A stretch of 64,000 bases of DNA from Geomonas agri (GCF_020179605.1 NZ_JAINZO010000001.1:434001-498000), one strand, 5' to 3'. Shown: positions 8,667 through 17,695, counted from the first letter of the stretch. Notes: generated by a model from the sequence alone, not told the origin. A program made the numbers and translations.

Positions 8667-9755
8667 ATGAACCTTGAATCCATCCCACGCCAGGATCTGG
8701 ACGACATCCTGCGCCGCATGCCCAAGGCGGAGTTGCACATCCACATCGAGGGATCCCTGGAACCGGAGCTGATCTTTCGCCTGGCCCGCAAAAACGGCAT
8801 CGAGCTCGTCTACCCTTCCATCGAGGCGCTGCGCGCGGCCTATGCCTTCACCGACTTGCAGAGCTTTCTCGACATTTACTATGCCGGTGCCGGCGTGCTG
8901 CAGACCGAGGACGATTTCTTCGACATGGCCTGGAGCTACCTGAACCGGGCCAGGGCGGACAACGTGATCCACTGTGAGATCTTTTTCGATCCCCAGACCC
9001 ATACCGCCAGGGGAGTCCCCTTTGCCACCGTGATCAACGGGCTGGACCGCGCCGTTCGGCGTGGACGTGAGGAACTCGGGCTCTCCGCCTCCCTGATCCT
9101 TTGTTTTCTGCGTCACCTGAGCGAGGCGGATGCCTTCGTCACGCTGGAAGAGGCGCTGCCGTATCGCGACAAATTCATCGGCGTCGGTCTCGACAGCGGC
9201 GAGCGCGGCAATCCGCCGGAGAAGTTCGCCAGGGTCTTCGGCCGCTGCAGGGAACTGGGACTCAGGCTGGTGGCCCACGCCGGAGAGGAGGGGCCGGCCG
9301 GGTACATACGTGATGCGCTGGACCTGCTCCACGCGGAAAGGATCGACCACGGGGTGCGCTGCCTGGAAGACCCGCAGTTGGTGGCTCGACTCGCGGCGCA
9401 GCGCATCGCTCTGACGGTATGCCCGCTGTCCAACGTGAAACTGGCGGTGTTCCCTGACCTGGGACAGCATAACCTTGTCAGGCTCTTGGCCGAGGGGGTC
9501 GTCGCCACTATCAACTCCGATGATCCGGCCTACTTCGGTGGCTATCTCAACGAAAATCTCGCGGCGACCTTCGCTGCGCTCCCGGAACTCGGGGCGCGGG
9601 AGGCGTACCAGTTGGCGCGCAACAGCTTCGAGGCCAGCTTCGTATCGGAGGAGACCCGGAAAGAGTGGATTGCCGGCCTCGATGCCTTCTTCTCAGACTG
9701 TTGCGCCGGCTTTACCCCCTCGCCCTTCGGGAGAGGGTGCCCGCAGGGCGGGTGA
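8667..9755 (+). CDS. Adenine deaminase (Aah1 / adenosine-deaminase-like family)
   Basis: Zinc TIM-barrel deaminase, 362 residues, expected to convert adenine to hypoxanthine and ammonia in purine salvage. Zinc and catalytic residues are visible: His24 and His26 (HIHIEG), His204 with Glu207 (HAGEEG) and Asp285-Asp286 (SDDPAYFGGY). The segments EIFFDPQTHT, FLRHLSE and DSDDPAYFGGY-type context match the bacterial adenine deaminase subgroup rather than classic adenosine deaminase; the gene is often annotated add. The ATG follows a GGAG site. The last dozen residues (PSPFGRGCPQGG) are encoded by a dispersed palindromic repeat and are not conserved family sequence. Confidence 0.85.
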   Translation: MNLESIPRQDLDDILRRMPKAELHIHIEGSLEPELIFRLARKNGIELVYPSIEALRAAYAFTDLQSFLDIYYAGAGVLQTEDDFFDMAWSYLNRARADNVIHCEIFFDPQTHTARGVPFATVINGLDRAVRRGREELGLSASLILCFLRHLSEADAFVTLEEALPYRDKFIGVGLDSGERGNPPEKFARVFGRCRELGLRLVAHAGEEGPAGYIRDALDLLHAERIDHGVRCLEDPQLVARLAAQRIALTVCPLSNVKLAVFPDLGQHNLVRLLAEGVVATINSDDPAYFGGYLNENLAATFAALPELGAREAYQLARNSFEASFVSEETRKEWIAGLDAFFSDCCAGFTPSPFGRGCPQGG

Positions 9756-9833
9756 GGGGCACGCTACGAAGAAAGAGGGGGGGCAATTGCAACGTCCTCA
9801 CCCCACTCCTTTCCCAGAGGGAGAGGGGGATGA
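9714..9833. repeat. Two copies of the C/T-rich palindromic intergenic repeat
   Basis: Copy A (about 9714-9760) has CCCTCGCCCTTCGGGAGAGGG and a second small stem; copy B (about 9800-9833) has CCTTTCCCAGAGGGAGAGGG. Copy A overlaps the 3' end of the adenine deaminase gene. The family recurs at about 17087, 22922, 23041, 26996, 31888, 31949, 33183, 37155 and 37197. Confidence 0.7.
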
Positions 9834-9865
9834 ACACGCCTGTTTTTCTCCATTTTTTGCAGAAC

Positions 9866-9915
9866 AAAAAGAGCCGTCAGAGCCGACAATTGCCGGCCGC
9901 TGACGGCTCCTTTTG
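9866..9915. terminator. Bidirectional rho-independent terminator
   Basis: GAGCCGTCAG (9871-9880) pairs with CTGACGGCTC (9900-9909), with an A-run on the left and T-rich sequence on the right. It sits between the convergent adenine deaminase and DUF3135 genes and can serve both. Confidence 0.8.
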
Positions 9916-9971
9916 TTACTGTTACTGCTGGCTGTGATTACGGTTGGATGCCACGCTGCACCGTTGCACCG

Positions 9972-10337
9972 TTACACCCTGCGTAGCTTGACGGTCTCCT
10001 CTTCTTTCCCCATGATCTGCTGCTTTTTGCCGATGGTGCGCAGCAGGGAGTTGCAGCTGTCCACCAGTTGCTCCAGTTGCCCCTTCTTGCCGTAGACCTG
10101 GGTGTAAAAGATGTTCTCCATGATGTGCATCCTGCCGAGGTTGCTTTTCGCCTTACGCATCTGCATGGTCATCGACCACTGCATCTGCTGGAGCTTGAGG
10201 CTCTTTTCCGGTGTTCTCGCTACGCACGCCTTCTTTACTGCCTCAGCCGCCAGTTCGTCGAACCGGGCGGGATCCTCCTTATATAGCTCCCTCAGCTCAT
10301 CCGGGGTATACGTTGTGAAGTCTCTTTGGCTGCTCAT
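9972..10337 (-). CDS. DUF3135-like cytosolic protein
   Basis: 121-residue, highly charged, probably all-helical protein. The N-terminal part (PDELRELYKEDPARFDELAAEAVKKAC) and the following KLQQMQWSM segment resemble DUF3135, a family of unknown function; the resemblance is from memory and moderate. The longer frame would begin at 10427, but the ATG at 10337 has a strong AAGGAGAAGGAG site and is chosen. No signal peptide or membrane segment. Single gene facing the adenine deaminase terminator. Confidence 0.65.
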   Translation of the reverse strand: MSSQRDFTTYTPDELRELYKEDPARFDELAAEAVKKACVARTPEKSLKLQQMQWSMTMQMRKAKSNLGRMHIMENIFYTQVYGKKGQLEQLVDSCNSLLRTIGKKQQIMGKEEETVKLRRV

Positions 10338-10716
10338 GACACGCTCCTTCTCCTTGCATAACAATAAAAGTTGTGACAGTGGTCCTGATTGAGGTTTTCT
10401 AATTGAGCTAATTGTGGACCAAAGCAAAAAAATATTCCAGCAAATTGTGTATACGGTTCAGGGGGTGCGACAGTAACACAGTCCCTACCTTTTTTCTATT
10501 GCTTATCGGGCCCGCGCTGGTGGTGGGAGGCCCTGTCGGCTGCCTGGTTTCCTCCGTGGCGGTCATTGCGCAGGGGAGCCGGTCATGCCCTGGTCGCGCC
10601 CCTGCCGCAGCTCCCCGCCAATGGCCTTGCAATTAAAATGCAAATTTCTTAACATTAACCTGTACCAATGATTGGTTGTGCAACTGCAGATCTTCAAGCG
10701 GCGAAAGGAGGCTGCC
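10338..10716. other. Gene-free stretch between divergent genes
   Basis: About 380 bases between the divergent DUF3135 and holin-like genes. I see AT-rich patches (around 10410-10450 and 10630-10670) that may hold promoters, but no convincing paired hexamers, RNA structure or ORF. Confidence 0.4.
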
Positions 10717-11160
10717 ATGGCGGATAAAGGTGAAAAGACTATCGGTGAACTGGTGTCCGAACTGACCGGGGAGGTACGCGAACTGTTCCGGCAGGAACTG
10801 GACCTTTTCACGGCGGAGATGAAGGAGAAAATCGTTGCGCTTGCCAAGGACGGCGTCGCCATCGGGGTGGGCGGGGTTCTGCTCTATACGGGGGGGCTCG
10901 TGCTCTTGGCCGCCATCGTTCTGGGGCTGGCGACCGTGATGCCGGCGTGGGGGGCTGCACTGGTGGTGGCCATCGCTTTGATCGCCATCGGGGCGGTCCT
11001 GGTCCTGAAAGGCGGCAAGGACGTGAAGGAGATGGACGCGAAGCCCGAACAGACAGTGGGGGCTTTGAAGGAGACGGTACAATGGGCGAAAACGTTAAAG
11101 TTGACGAGCAGTCGCCGGAGAGGATTCGCGAGCAAATCCGGCACACGGAAAGCGATATAA
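10717..11160 (+). CDS. Phage_holin_3_6 (YqjE-like) membrane protein
   Basis: 147 residues: an N-terminal amphipathic region (TIGELVSELTGEVRELFRQELDLFTAEMKEK) followed by two adjacent transmembrane helices (about 48-75 and 78-98), the layout of the holin-X/YqjE family. Despite the name these are not lysis proteins; family members sit with stress-induced envelope proteins. The ATG at 10717 follows AAAGGAGG. The last 26 codons overlap the next gene in another frame. It heads a three-gene set with DUF3618 and YtxH-domain genes. Confidence 0.75.
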   Translation: MADKGEKTIGELVSELTGEVRELFRQELDLFTAEMKEKIVALAKDGVAIGVGGVLLYTGGLVLLAAIVLGLATVMPAWGAALVVAIALIAIGAVLVLKGGKDVKEMDAKPEQTVGALKETVQWAKTLKLTSSRRRGFASKSGTRKAI

Positions 11161-11672
11161 CCCAAACGGTGCAGAGCCTCGAGCAGAGGCTTTCCCCGCA
11201 GTACCTGAAACGGCGGGGAGTACGCAAGGCGAAACTGTTCGCTTGGCAGGGGATCGCCAAAGCCCTCGAGTTGGCAGAGAGGACCTCGGTGCAGGCCTCG
11301 CTGGTTGGCGGGAGCGTGCTGCTGATGCTGTTGGGGAACAGGCGGGTGCGCCACAGGATGAAAATCGCAACCGGCAGGAAACACGTACTAGAGGTGCAGC
11401 ACCCGGTCCCGGCCGTGGCACGGGCGGCCAGTGCCAGTGCTTTGTGGCTGCTGATGCGCAAGCTCGGCGGCGGGAAAGGGAGCGAGAAGGCGCCGGTATC
11501 GGGATGGGGTCTGGCAGCGACTGCCGCCAAGGCATTCCTGGGCGGCAAGCGGGCATCGGAAAAAAGCGGCACTCCGAGGGAAGGTAAAAAGGTCGCGTGG
11601 CGCGGGCTGGCGACGACGATCGGAGCCACCCTGGGGAACTATTGGTTCACCCACAAGACCCGCAGGGTGTAG
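11082..11672 (+). CDS. DUF3618 domain protein
   Basis: 196 residues. The N-terminal motif RIREQIRHTESDITQTVQSL is the DUF3618 signature (an Arg-x2-Glu/Gln-Ile-x2-Thr helix). The rest is basic with two weakly hydrophobic helices (about 70-85 and 105-120) and a Lys/Arg-rich tail, so peripheral or membrane-associated. The ATG follows AAGGAGACGG. It overlaps the holin-like gene by 79 bases in another frame, an unusually long overlap. Probable envelope-stress role is inferred from its partners. Confidence 0.75.
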   Translation: MGENVKVDEQSPERIREQIRHTESDITQTVQSLEQRLSPQYLKRRGVRKAKLFAWQGIAKALELAERTSVQASLVGGSVLLMLLGNRRVRHRMKIATGRKHVLEVQHPVPAVARAASASALWLLMRKLGGGKGSEKAPVSGWGLAATAAKAFLGGKRASEKSGTPREGKKVAWRGLATTIGATLGNYWFTHKTRRV

Positions 11673-11695
11673 CGAACGGAGCAAAGGAGGACGTC

Positions 11696-11971
11696 ATGAG
11701 AAGACACGCGAGCACCACGGCTGAGGTAGTCAGCTTTTCGGCAGGGGCATTGGTAGGTGCCGGGCTGGCACTGCTCTACGCCCCGAAAACCGGGCACGAA
11801 ATGAGGGAGAAAGTATCTGACGTGACCGGGGACGCCATCGCCAAGATGAAAGGGCTGACGGCCGAGGCCCAGGACAAGCTGAACCGGAACCTGCGCAGAG
11901 GGCGCGAGTACGCGGAAGAAAAAGTGTCGGAGTTATCTTCAAATATTGAGGAAAGGGAACAGTATCACTAA
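11696..11971 (+). CDS. YtxH-domain protein
   Basis: 91 residues with the YtxH pattern: a glycine-rich transmembrane segment (SFSAGALVGAGLALLYAPKTGHEMREKV) near residues 12-38 and a long charged, probably coiled C-terminal helix. Family members are small stress-associated membrane proteins. The start at 11696 has a strong AAAGGAGG site; the upstream extension of the frame is ignored. Last gene of the holin/DUF3618/YtxH unit, followed by a terminator. Confidence 0.8.
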   Translation: MRRHASTTAEVVSFSAGALVGAGLALLYAPKTGHEMREKVSDVTGDAIAKMKGLTAEAQDKLNRNLRRGREYAEEKVSELSSNIEEREQYH

Positions 11972-12005
11972 CACCCGCGCTGGTGCCACGGGGTAGGTCA
12001 AGCGG

Positions 12006-12034
12006 GGCTGTCCGGTAGCGGACAGCCTTTTTTT
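12006..12034 (+). terminator. Rho-independent terminator after the YtxH gene
   Basis: GGCTGTCCG (12006-12014), a GTAG loop, CGGACAGCC and seven T. A clean 9-bp stem ending the three-gene unit. Confidence 0.9.
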
Positions 12035-12225
12035 CGTGCGCTCGCTGGGGTTGAGCAGGCGCAAGCAGGTTGACGCAGCCGGCGCTACTGTGACACAGTG
12101 GCTGCCAAAAAAACCGGCGCAGTGAGCGTAATAGCACACCGGCTTCAGCTTTGTTTGCCATTCTCTGCAACCTCATGTACCATCTGTTGCACTGCATACA
12201 ATTTCACTTCTCGACCGGACCCACT

Positions 12226-13275
12226 ATGACAAGTCATGCCCTGTCAATGACCTCGAAATTCCACCTTAAGACAATCCTCTTTGCTATCGTGGTACTGCTC
12301 GCAGCGTGGGGACGTCCGTGCCATGCGGAACCGCTCGCCATCACCCCTTTTTACACCTTCAACCAGAGCCCACTGGTGCAGATCTACGGGCTACCGGCCG
12401 CTGAAAACGCAGTGGTGCAGCGTTCCGGGCAGACCTGGACGCTGCTGTCGGTAGATGTGGCCAACAGCTACCTGAAGCGGGAGTCGGCACACGAGTCGCT
12501 CCTGGTAGACGGCGAGGGGGAGCGCATCACGCTCGCGCTGCGCTACGGTGTCGCGGAGCGGGCGGAAGTGGGGTTGGACCTCCCCGTGGTCGCGTACAAC
12601 GGCGGGGTCTTTGACGGCTTCATCGAGGGCTGGCACAAGTTCTTCGGGCTTCCCCGGGGAGACAGGCCCGACGCCCCCAGGGGGCAGCTGCAGTTCGAGT
12701 ACGCCAAGGACGGGCAACAGCGCCTGGACATGGACCGCGCCGGCCTCGGTATCGGGGACCTGAGGCTTAACGCGGGATGGCAGCTCTACCACGACGGCAG
12801 CGCCAATCCGGTCGCCCTGGCGCTGCGCGGCAGCCTCAAGCTTCCCACTGGAAGCAGTTCGCGTTTGACCGGCAGCGGCAGCACGGACCTGGCCTTGTGG
12901 CTTACCGGCAGCAGCGATTATGCCCTGCCGGATACCTGGGGGCACGCCACGGTTTTCGCTGCTGCCGGCGGCCTGGCCATGACAGACGGGCAGGTGCTGA
13001 AAGAGCAGCATAAGAACCTGGCCGGCTTCGGCACCCTGGGCCTGGGCTGGTCCCCGGTCGACAGTTTCGCCTTGAAAGCGCAGCTTTCCGGGCACAGCGC
13101 CTTCTACAGGGACAGCGAATTTTCCGAGTTGAGTTCCGGCGCCATGCAGCTCCTTTTCGGCGGTTCCGTCGCGTTCTCACCGCGTACTACCCTGGATATC
13201 GCCCTTTCCGAGGACGTCACCGTCGGCGCCTCGCCGGACGTGGCGCTGCACCTGGGGCTGGGGCACCAGTTCTGA
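12226..13275 (+). CDS. DUF3187 outer-membrane protein
   Basis: About 349 residues with a signal peptide (hydrophobic ILFAIVVLLAAWG, cleavage near CHA-EP). The mature protein shows alternating beta-strand patterning and ends LHLGLGHQF, with a C-terminal Phe typical of outer-membrane barrels. The DGFIEGWHKFFGLPRGDR segment is characteristic of DUF3187. Function unknown. The start is uncertain: ATGs at 12226 and 12247 both give a signal peptide and neither has a clear ribosome site; 12226 is chosen. Confidence 0.7.
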   Translation: MTSHALSMTSKFHLKTILFAIVVLLAAWGRPCHAEPLAITPFYTFNQSPLVQIYGLPAAENAVVQRSGQTWTLLSVDVANSYLKRESAHESLLVDGEGERITLALRYGVAERAEVGLDLPVVAYNGGVFDGFIEGWHKFFGLPRGDRPDAPRGQLQFEYAKDGQQRLDMDRAGLGIGDLRLNAGWQLYHDGSANPVALALRGSLKLPTGSSSRLTGSGSTDLALWLTGSSDYALPDTWGHATVFAAAGGLAMTDGQVLKEQHKNLAGFGTLGLGWSPVDSFALKAQLSGHSAFYRDSEFSELSSGAMQLLFGGSVAFSPRTTLDIALSEDVTVGASPDVALHLGLGHQF

Positions 13276-13310
13276 CAGGTGGGTCGTACCCACAAGCGGT
13301 GGAGGATGTC

Positions 13311-14501
13311 ATGGGGACATCGGTAGGAATAGGGTTCAGCATGCGCAAGAATCCGGTCGAGGCGGGGCAGGAGGCGGCCCGGACCGCGCTGGAACGGGCC
13401 GGCATCGGCAAGCCGGATTTCGTCATGGTCTTCGCTACGGTAGGCTATCACCAGCAGAGGTTGATCGCCGCCATCCGCGAGGAGACCTCCAGTGCCCCGC
13501 TGTGCGGCTGCTCCGGCGAAGGGGTCATCGCGCAGCAGGAGGTGGCCGAAACCAACTTTGCCGTCGGCGTCATGGTGATCGCCTCGGACGAACTGCGCTT
13601 TGCCACCGCCTCCATCGTGGGGATAGGGGAGGGGGGCGACGTCGCCGGTCGGCGGCTGGCGGAACGGGTCGCGCCGCTGGTGGCGTCGGACAGCCGCGCC
13701 TTGTTCCTGCTCGCGGACGGGCTTGGCTTTGACTTCGATCCCTTCGTGGCGGCCTTCGAGGAGGTACTGTCACCGTCGGCGCGGTTGCCGATTTTCGGCG
13801 GGCTGGCCGCCGACAACTGGGCCTCCCGCAAGACCTTCCAGTACCACGACGACCAGGTGCTCAGCGACGGGGCCTGCTGCGTGGTCATGTCCGGCAAGGG
13901 GCAGGTGGCGTGGGGAATCAACCACGGCTGTGTCCCCGTCGGCACCAAGCGCACCATAACCCGCAGTAAAGGGAACATCATCTACGAGATCGACGGGGTA
14001 TCGGCCCTGGAGGTGCTCAAGGAGTACCTGGACGAGGATTGGGCCATCAAGTGGAACAAGGCCACACTGAACCTGTGTCTCGGCTTCAAAACGCCGGAGC
14101 ACCTGCGCCAGGGGTACGAGGAGTACTTCATCCGGTACATAACCGACAAGGATGAACACGAGGGTTCGGTCACCATCCAGTCCGACGTGACGGAGGGAAC
14201 CGAGCTTTGGATCGTGCGCCGCGACAAGGAGTTGATGATGAACGGCCTGCGCTCGATACCGCGGCAGATCAAGGAACAGCTCTGCGGCGACCCGCCCAAA
14301 TTCGTGCTGCAGTTCGAATGTATGGGGCGGGGCCGGGTGGTCTTCAAGGAGCAGGAACGCATGGACCTGGTCAAGTCCCTGCAGCGCGACCTTGGGGAGC
14401 AGGTGCCCTGGCTGGGGTTCTATACCTATGGAGAGATCGGGCCGATCCGGAAGTACAACTGCTTCCACAACTTCACCTCTGTAGTGACCGTGGTGTATTG
14501 A
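13311..14501 (+). CDS. FIST-domain sensory protein
   Basis: 396 residues comprising FIST_N (about 20-220: LCGCSGEGVI, IFGGLAADNW) and FIST_C (about 225-390: VFKEQERMDL, FYTYGEIGPI...NCFHNFTSVV). FIST domains are predicted small-ligand sensors, possibly for amino acids, found with signalling proteins. No membrane segment, so cytosolic. The ATG at 13311 is preceded by GGAGG; an in-frame GTG lies 12 bases upstream. The hybrid kinase starts 13 bases after the stop, so the two are very likely a sensor-kinase pair in one operon. Confidence 0.85.
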   Translation: MGTSVGIGFSMRKNPVEAGQEAARTALERAGIGKPDFVMVFATVGYHQQRLIAAIREETSSAPLCGCSGEGVIAQQEVAETNFAVGVMVIASDELRFATASIVGIGEGGDVAGRRLAERVAPLVASDSRALFLLADGLGFDFDPFVAAFEEVLSPSARLPIFGGLAADNWASRKTFQYHDDQVLSDGACCVVMSGKGQVAWGINHGCVPVGTKRTITRSKGNIIYEIDGVSALEVLKEYLDEDWAIKWNKATLNLCLGFKTPEHLRQGYEEYFIRYITDKDEHEGSVTIQSDVTEGTELWIVRRDKELMMNGLRSIPRQIKEQLCGDPPKFVLQFECMGRGRVVFKEQERMDLVKSLQRDLGEQVPWLGFYTYGEIGPIRKYNCFHNFTSVVTVVY

Positions 14502-14514
14502 AAGACCGCAGCGT

Positions 14515-17085
14515 ATGAGCGATTCCGGAAAAGACATAGTGCCGGCAGCTGAACTGGAGAAGCTGCGCCGGGAGAACGAGATCCTGTCGGAGCAGGTGAA
14601 ACGGCTGGTCAAGGCCGAAAGCAGGCTCTACGACTACCAGGAGAAGCTGGACGCCCAGGTGAAGGAGTACAGCGAGCTCTATGACCTGAGCCGCAAGCTC
14701 TCAACCTGCGTTGACCTCTCGGCCATCTTTGAACTGGCCACCGGCTACGCCATCAACAGCCTCAACTACGAACGGGTGCTCATCTTCCAGAAGTCCGAAG
14801 ACGGCGCCGCCTACACGGTTTGCGCCTGGGACGGCTACTACGATGCCGAGGAGGAAAGCACCGTCGCCTCCCTGTGCATCCCGAAGAAGGCCCCCTTCCT
14901 GTCCCCGCTCTTTAGTGGCGAAAACTATCGCATCTGCACGGAAGGCTCCCGACAGCACGCGCTCTCGGAGTACCGCGCCAAGCTGTTGATGGACGAGTAC
15001 CTGCTCTGCCCGCTGGGCAATCCCTCCGATCCCGCTGTCCTCCTCGCGGTGGGCAACTCGGCGGAGAACGCGGATTTCAACCGCAGGGTCAGCGACAGCG
15101 AGGAGGCCCTGTTCGGCATCGGCAACCTGGTGGGGCTCCTCTCTTCTGCGATCGAGAATCTTATCCATTACGCCGGCATGAAGAAGGCGCTGGAGCAGGA
15201 GCGGCTCGCCGAGGCGAAGTACCGCGGCATCTTTGAAAACGCCATGGAGGGGATCTTCCAGACCACGCCGGAAGGGAAGTTCCTGAGCTGCAACTTTGCC
15301 ACAGCCGCCATCCTCGGCTACCAGACCCCGGAAGAGGTGCTGGAAAACGTGGTGGACATCGGCCCCCAGCTCTACGTCGACCCCACGAGGCGCGACGAAC
15401 TCTACGGGATGATGCACCAGCGGCACAACGTGAAGAATTTCGAGGTGGAATTCTACCGCAACGACGGCAGCAGGATCTGGGTCAACCTGAGCACGCGCCC
15501 CACCTTCGACGACAACGGCGTGCTCGCCTACATCGACGGCATCATGCAGGACATCACCGAGAGAAAGCGGGACGAAGAGTCGCTGCTCAAGCTCTCCCAG
15601 GTCGTCGAGCAAAGCCCGGTTTCCATCGTCATCACCGACACCTCCGGGCGCATCGAGTTCGTCAATCCCAAGTTCGTCCAGCTGACCGGGTACACGCTAC
15701 AGGAGGTCTCCGGCAGAAACCCCAGGTTTCTCAAGTCGGGGAAGTCGGACCCGGAGGGGGCCCGGAAGCTGTGGCAGACCATCGCCAGCGGCAAGGTGTG
15801 GGAAGGGGAGTTCCTGAACAAGAAGAAGAACGGCGAGCTTTTTTCGGAGCACGCCACCGTCTCACCCATCAGGGACAGAAACGGCGTCATCACGCACTAT
15901 CTGGCGGTCAAGGAGGATACCACCGAGCGCAAGCTGCTGGAAGCGCAGCTGTTCCAGTCGCAGAAGATGGAGTCGATCGGGCGGCTGGCGGGGGGCGTGG
16001 CGCACGACTTCAACAACATGCTGAGCGTCATCCTGGGGTGCGCCCAGCTGGCGTTGCGCGAGGCCCAGGAGGGGACCCCGCTCTGGCAGGACCTGGACCA
16101 GATCATCCATGCCGCCAAGCGCTCCAGCGATATCACCCGGCAGTTGCTGGCCTTCTCGCGCAACGAGGTGATCGCCCCGCGGGAAGTGAACCTGAACGAG
16201 CACTTCGCCGAGATGCAGAAAACACTGGGGCGGTTGATCGGCGAAGACATCAAGATGACTTTCCAGCCGGCTGCCGATCTCTGGCCGGTCAGCGCCGACA
16301 CCACCCAATTGGACCAGATCCTGGTCAACCTGGCGGTGAACGCGCGTGACGCCATGGAAAACGGAGGGGTGCTCACCGTGGCAACGGCGAACATCACGGT
16401 GGACAATAGCTACAGCCAGTACCACCTGGACGCCTCTCCCGGCGATTACGTTCAGCTTTCGGTAAGCGACACCGGCTGCGGCATGGACCGCGACACCATC
16501 GATCGCATTTTCGAGCCTTTTTTCACGACCAAGGAGGTGGGCAAGGGGACGGGGCTGGGACTGGCGACGGTGTACGGCATCGTGCGGCAGCACAACGGCT
16601 TCATCAACGTGTACAGCGAGCCGGGACAGGGGACCATCTTCCAGATCAACTTCCCCAGGTTCGCCGGAGCCGCCGCGACCGTGGAGGATGCAGAACTCGA
16701 GGCGTCGCTGGTGGGGTCGGGAACCGTGCTGCTGGTCGAAGATGACGCGCTGGTGCGCAAGATGACGCTACGCGCCCTGAGGGACCTGGGTTACACGGTG
16801 ATCCATGCCTCCGGCGCCGACGAGGCCATCGCCATCTGCAGGGACATGGGGACACGCATAGACGTGATTCTGACCGACGTGGTGATGCCGGGGATGAACG
16901 GCAAGGAGATGGTCGATGCCATCGAGGTCTTTCGCCCGGGGCTGAAGGTCCTGTTCATGTCGGGCTACACCAGGGACTTGGTGGCCCAGCGCGGCGTGGT
17001 GGACGAGGCGAGGCATTTCATCCAGAAGCCCTTCGACCTGCAGTCGCTGGGGCGGAAGCTTAAGGAAACACTGCGAGACAGCTAG
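14515..17085 (+). CDS. Soluble GAF-PAS-PAS hybrid histidine kinase with receiver
   Basis: 856 residues, no transmembrane segment. Order: coiled coil (about 10-55), GAF-like domain (about 60-220), PAS 1 (about 235-355), PAS 2 (about 360-480), HisKA with His497 in GGVAHDFNNML, HATPase (NLAVNARDAM, DTGCGMD, GTGLGLA; to about 720) and a C-terminal receiver with phospho-acceptor Asp788 in LTDVVMPGMNG. The HDFNN-type H box is that of NtrB-like hybrid kinases. It is directly downstream of the FIST gene, its probable input. No output domain, so the signal must leave by phosphotransfer or protein contact. Confidence 0.9.
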   Translation: MSDSGKDIVPAAELEKLRRENEILSEQVKRLVKAESRLYDYQEKLDAQVKEYSELYDLSRKLSTCVDLSAIFELATGYAINSLNYERVLIFQKSEDGAAYTVCAWDGYYDAEEESTVASLCIPKKAPFLSPLFSGENYRICTEGSRQHALSEYRAKLLMDEYLLCPLGNPSDPAVLLAVGNSAENADFNRRVSDSEEALFGIGNLVGLLSSAIENLIHYAGMKKALEQERLAEAKYRGIFENAMEGIFQTTPEGKFLSCNFATAAILGYQTPEEVLENVVDIGPQLYVDPTRRDELYGMMHQRHNVKNFEVEFYRNDGSRIWVNLSTRPTFDDNGVLAYIDGIMQDITERKRDEESLLKLSQVVEQSPVSIVITDTSGRIEFVNPKFVQLTGYTLQEVSGRNPRFLKSGKSDPEGARKLWQTIASGKVWEGEFLNKKKNGELFSEHATVSPIRDRNGVITHYLAVKEDTTERKLLEAQLFQSQKMESIGRLAGGVAHDFNNMLSVILGCAQLALREAQEGTPLWQDLDQIIHAAKRSSDITRQLLAFSRNEVIAPREVNLNEHFAEMQKTLGRLIGEDIKMTFQPAADLWPVSADTTQLDQILVNLAVNARDAMENGGVLTVATANITVDNSYSQYHLDASPGDYVQLSVSDTGCGMDRDTIDRIFEPFFTTKEVGKGTGLGLATVYGIVRQHNGFINVYSEPGQGTIFQINFPRFAGAAATVEDAELEASLVGSGTVLLVEDDALVRKMTLRALRDLGYTVIHASGADEAIAICRDMGTRIDVILTDVVMPGMNGKEMVDAIEVFRPGLKVLFMSGYTRDLVAQRGVVDEARHFIQKPFDLQSLGRKLKETLRDS

Positions 17086-17086
17086 G

Positions 17087-17132
17087 TCCCCTCATTCTGA
17101 CCCTCTCTCATGGAATGGGGAGAAGGGTGAAT
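17087..17132. repeat. Short C/T-rich imperfect palindrome between convergent genes
   Basis: CCCTCATTCTGACCCTCTC and GGGGAGAAGGGTGA pair imperfectly between the convergent hybrid kinase and MerR genes. A divergent member of the intergenic repeat family; it may also act as a weak terminator. Confidence 0.4.
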
Positions 17133-17136
17133 TTCC

Positions 17137-17553
17137 TCACTGCTCCTTTTCGTTGGAAAGCGCGAACTGCTTCATCATCTTCTGCCGGTACCCCACGATG
17201 TCCTGCCTTAGCGACGCCAGTTGCGCCATCTTTTCATCCACCTTGGCCACATGCAGGTCCAGGATCTCGATGAGCCGTGGGATCATCTTCTCGGTCTGCT
17301 TGGCATCCCCGTAGGCAGCGTAAAGATCCTGCATCTCCTTGATGGTCAGCCCCAACTCTTTGAGCTTGATGATGAACTTTATCCTTCTGACATAGTAGGG
17401 GGTGTACCCCCGGTTAGCGCCGTCCTGCCGCTCCACCGATTCTACGATTCCCACCTCTTCCCAGTAGCGCAGGGTCCTCGTTGTCAGTCCCAGATCCCTC
17501 GCCAAGTCGCTTATCGAGACCATGGTCTCGCCTTCCTTCAACACATTCGTCAT
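17137..17553 (-). CDS. MerR-family regulator, LiuR-like
   Basis: 138 residues. N-terminal winged-helix domain with the MerR pattern (SISDLARDLGLTTRTLRYWEEVGIV, then RRIKFIIKLKELGLTIKEMQDLY), a dimerisation helix, and no Cys-rich metal site at the C terminus, so probably an effector- or CoA-ester-responsive member. The ATG at 17553 follows AAAGGTGA; a second in-frame ATG at 17523 also has a ribosome site. It is divergent from the acetate CoA-transferase gene. ACGTAAA motifs lie in its own leader (17564-17573), at 17704-17713 and at 28952-28961, so it probably regulates itself, the acetate gene and the beta-oxidation operon (inference). Confidence 0.8.
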   Translation of the reverse strand: MTNVLKEGETMVSISDLARDLGLTTRTLRYWEEVGIVESVERQDGANRGYTPYYVRRIKFIIKLKELGLTIKEMQDLYAAYGDAKQTEKMIPRLIEILDLHVAKVDEKMAQLASLRQDIVGYRQKMMKQFALSNEKEQ

Positions 17554-17695
17554 TCGCTTCACCTTTACGTAAATTGAGACATTCTCAGCCAAGGGGCGGC
17601 GTTTGTCAATCAATACTCCTCGCTGCACGTCGGCACAGTAGCGGGCACCGGTCATCATAAAAATTCAAAAATGTACAACTATGTTTTATTTGTGA

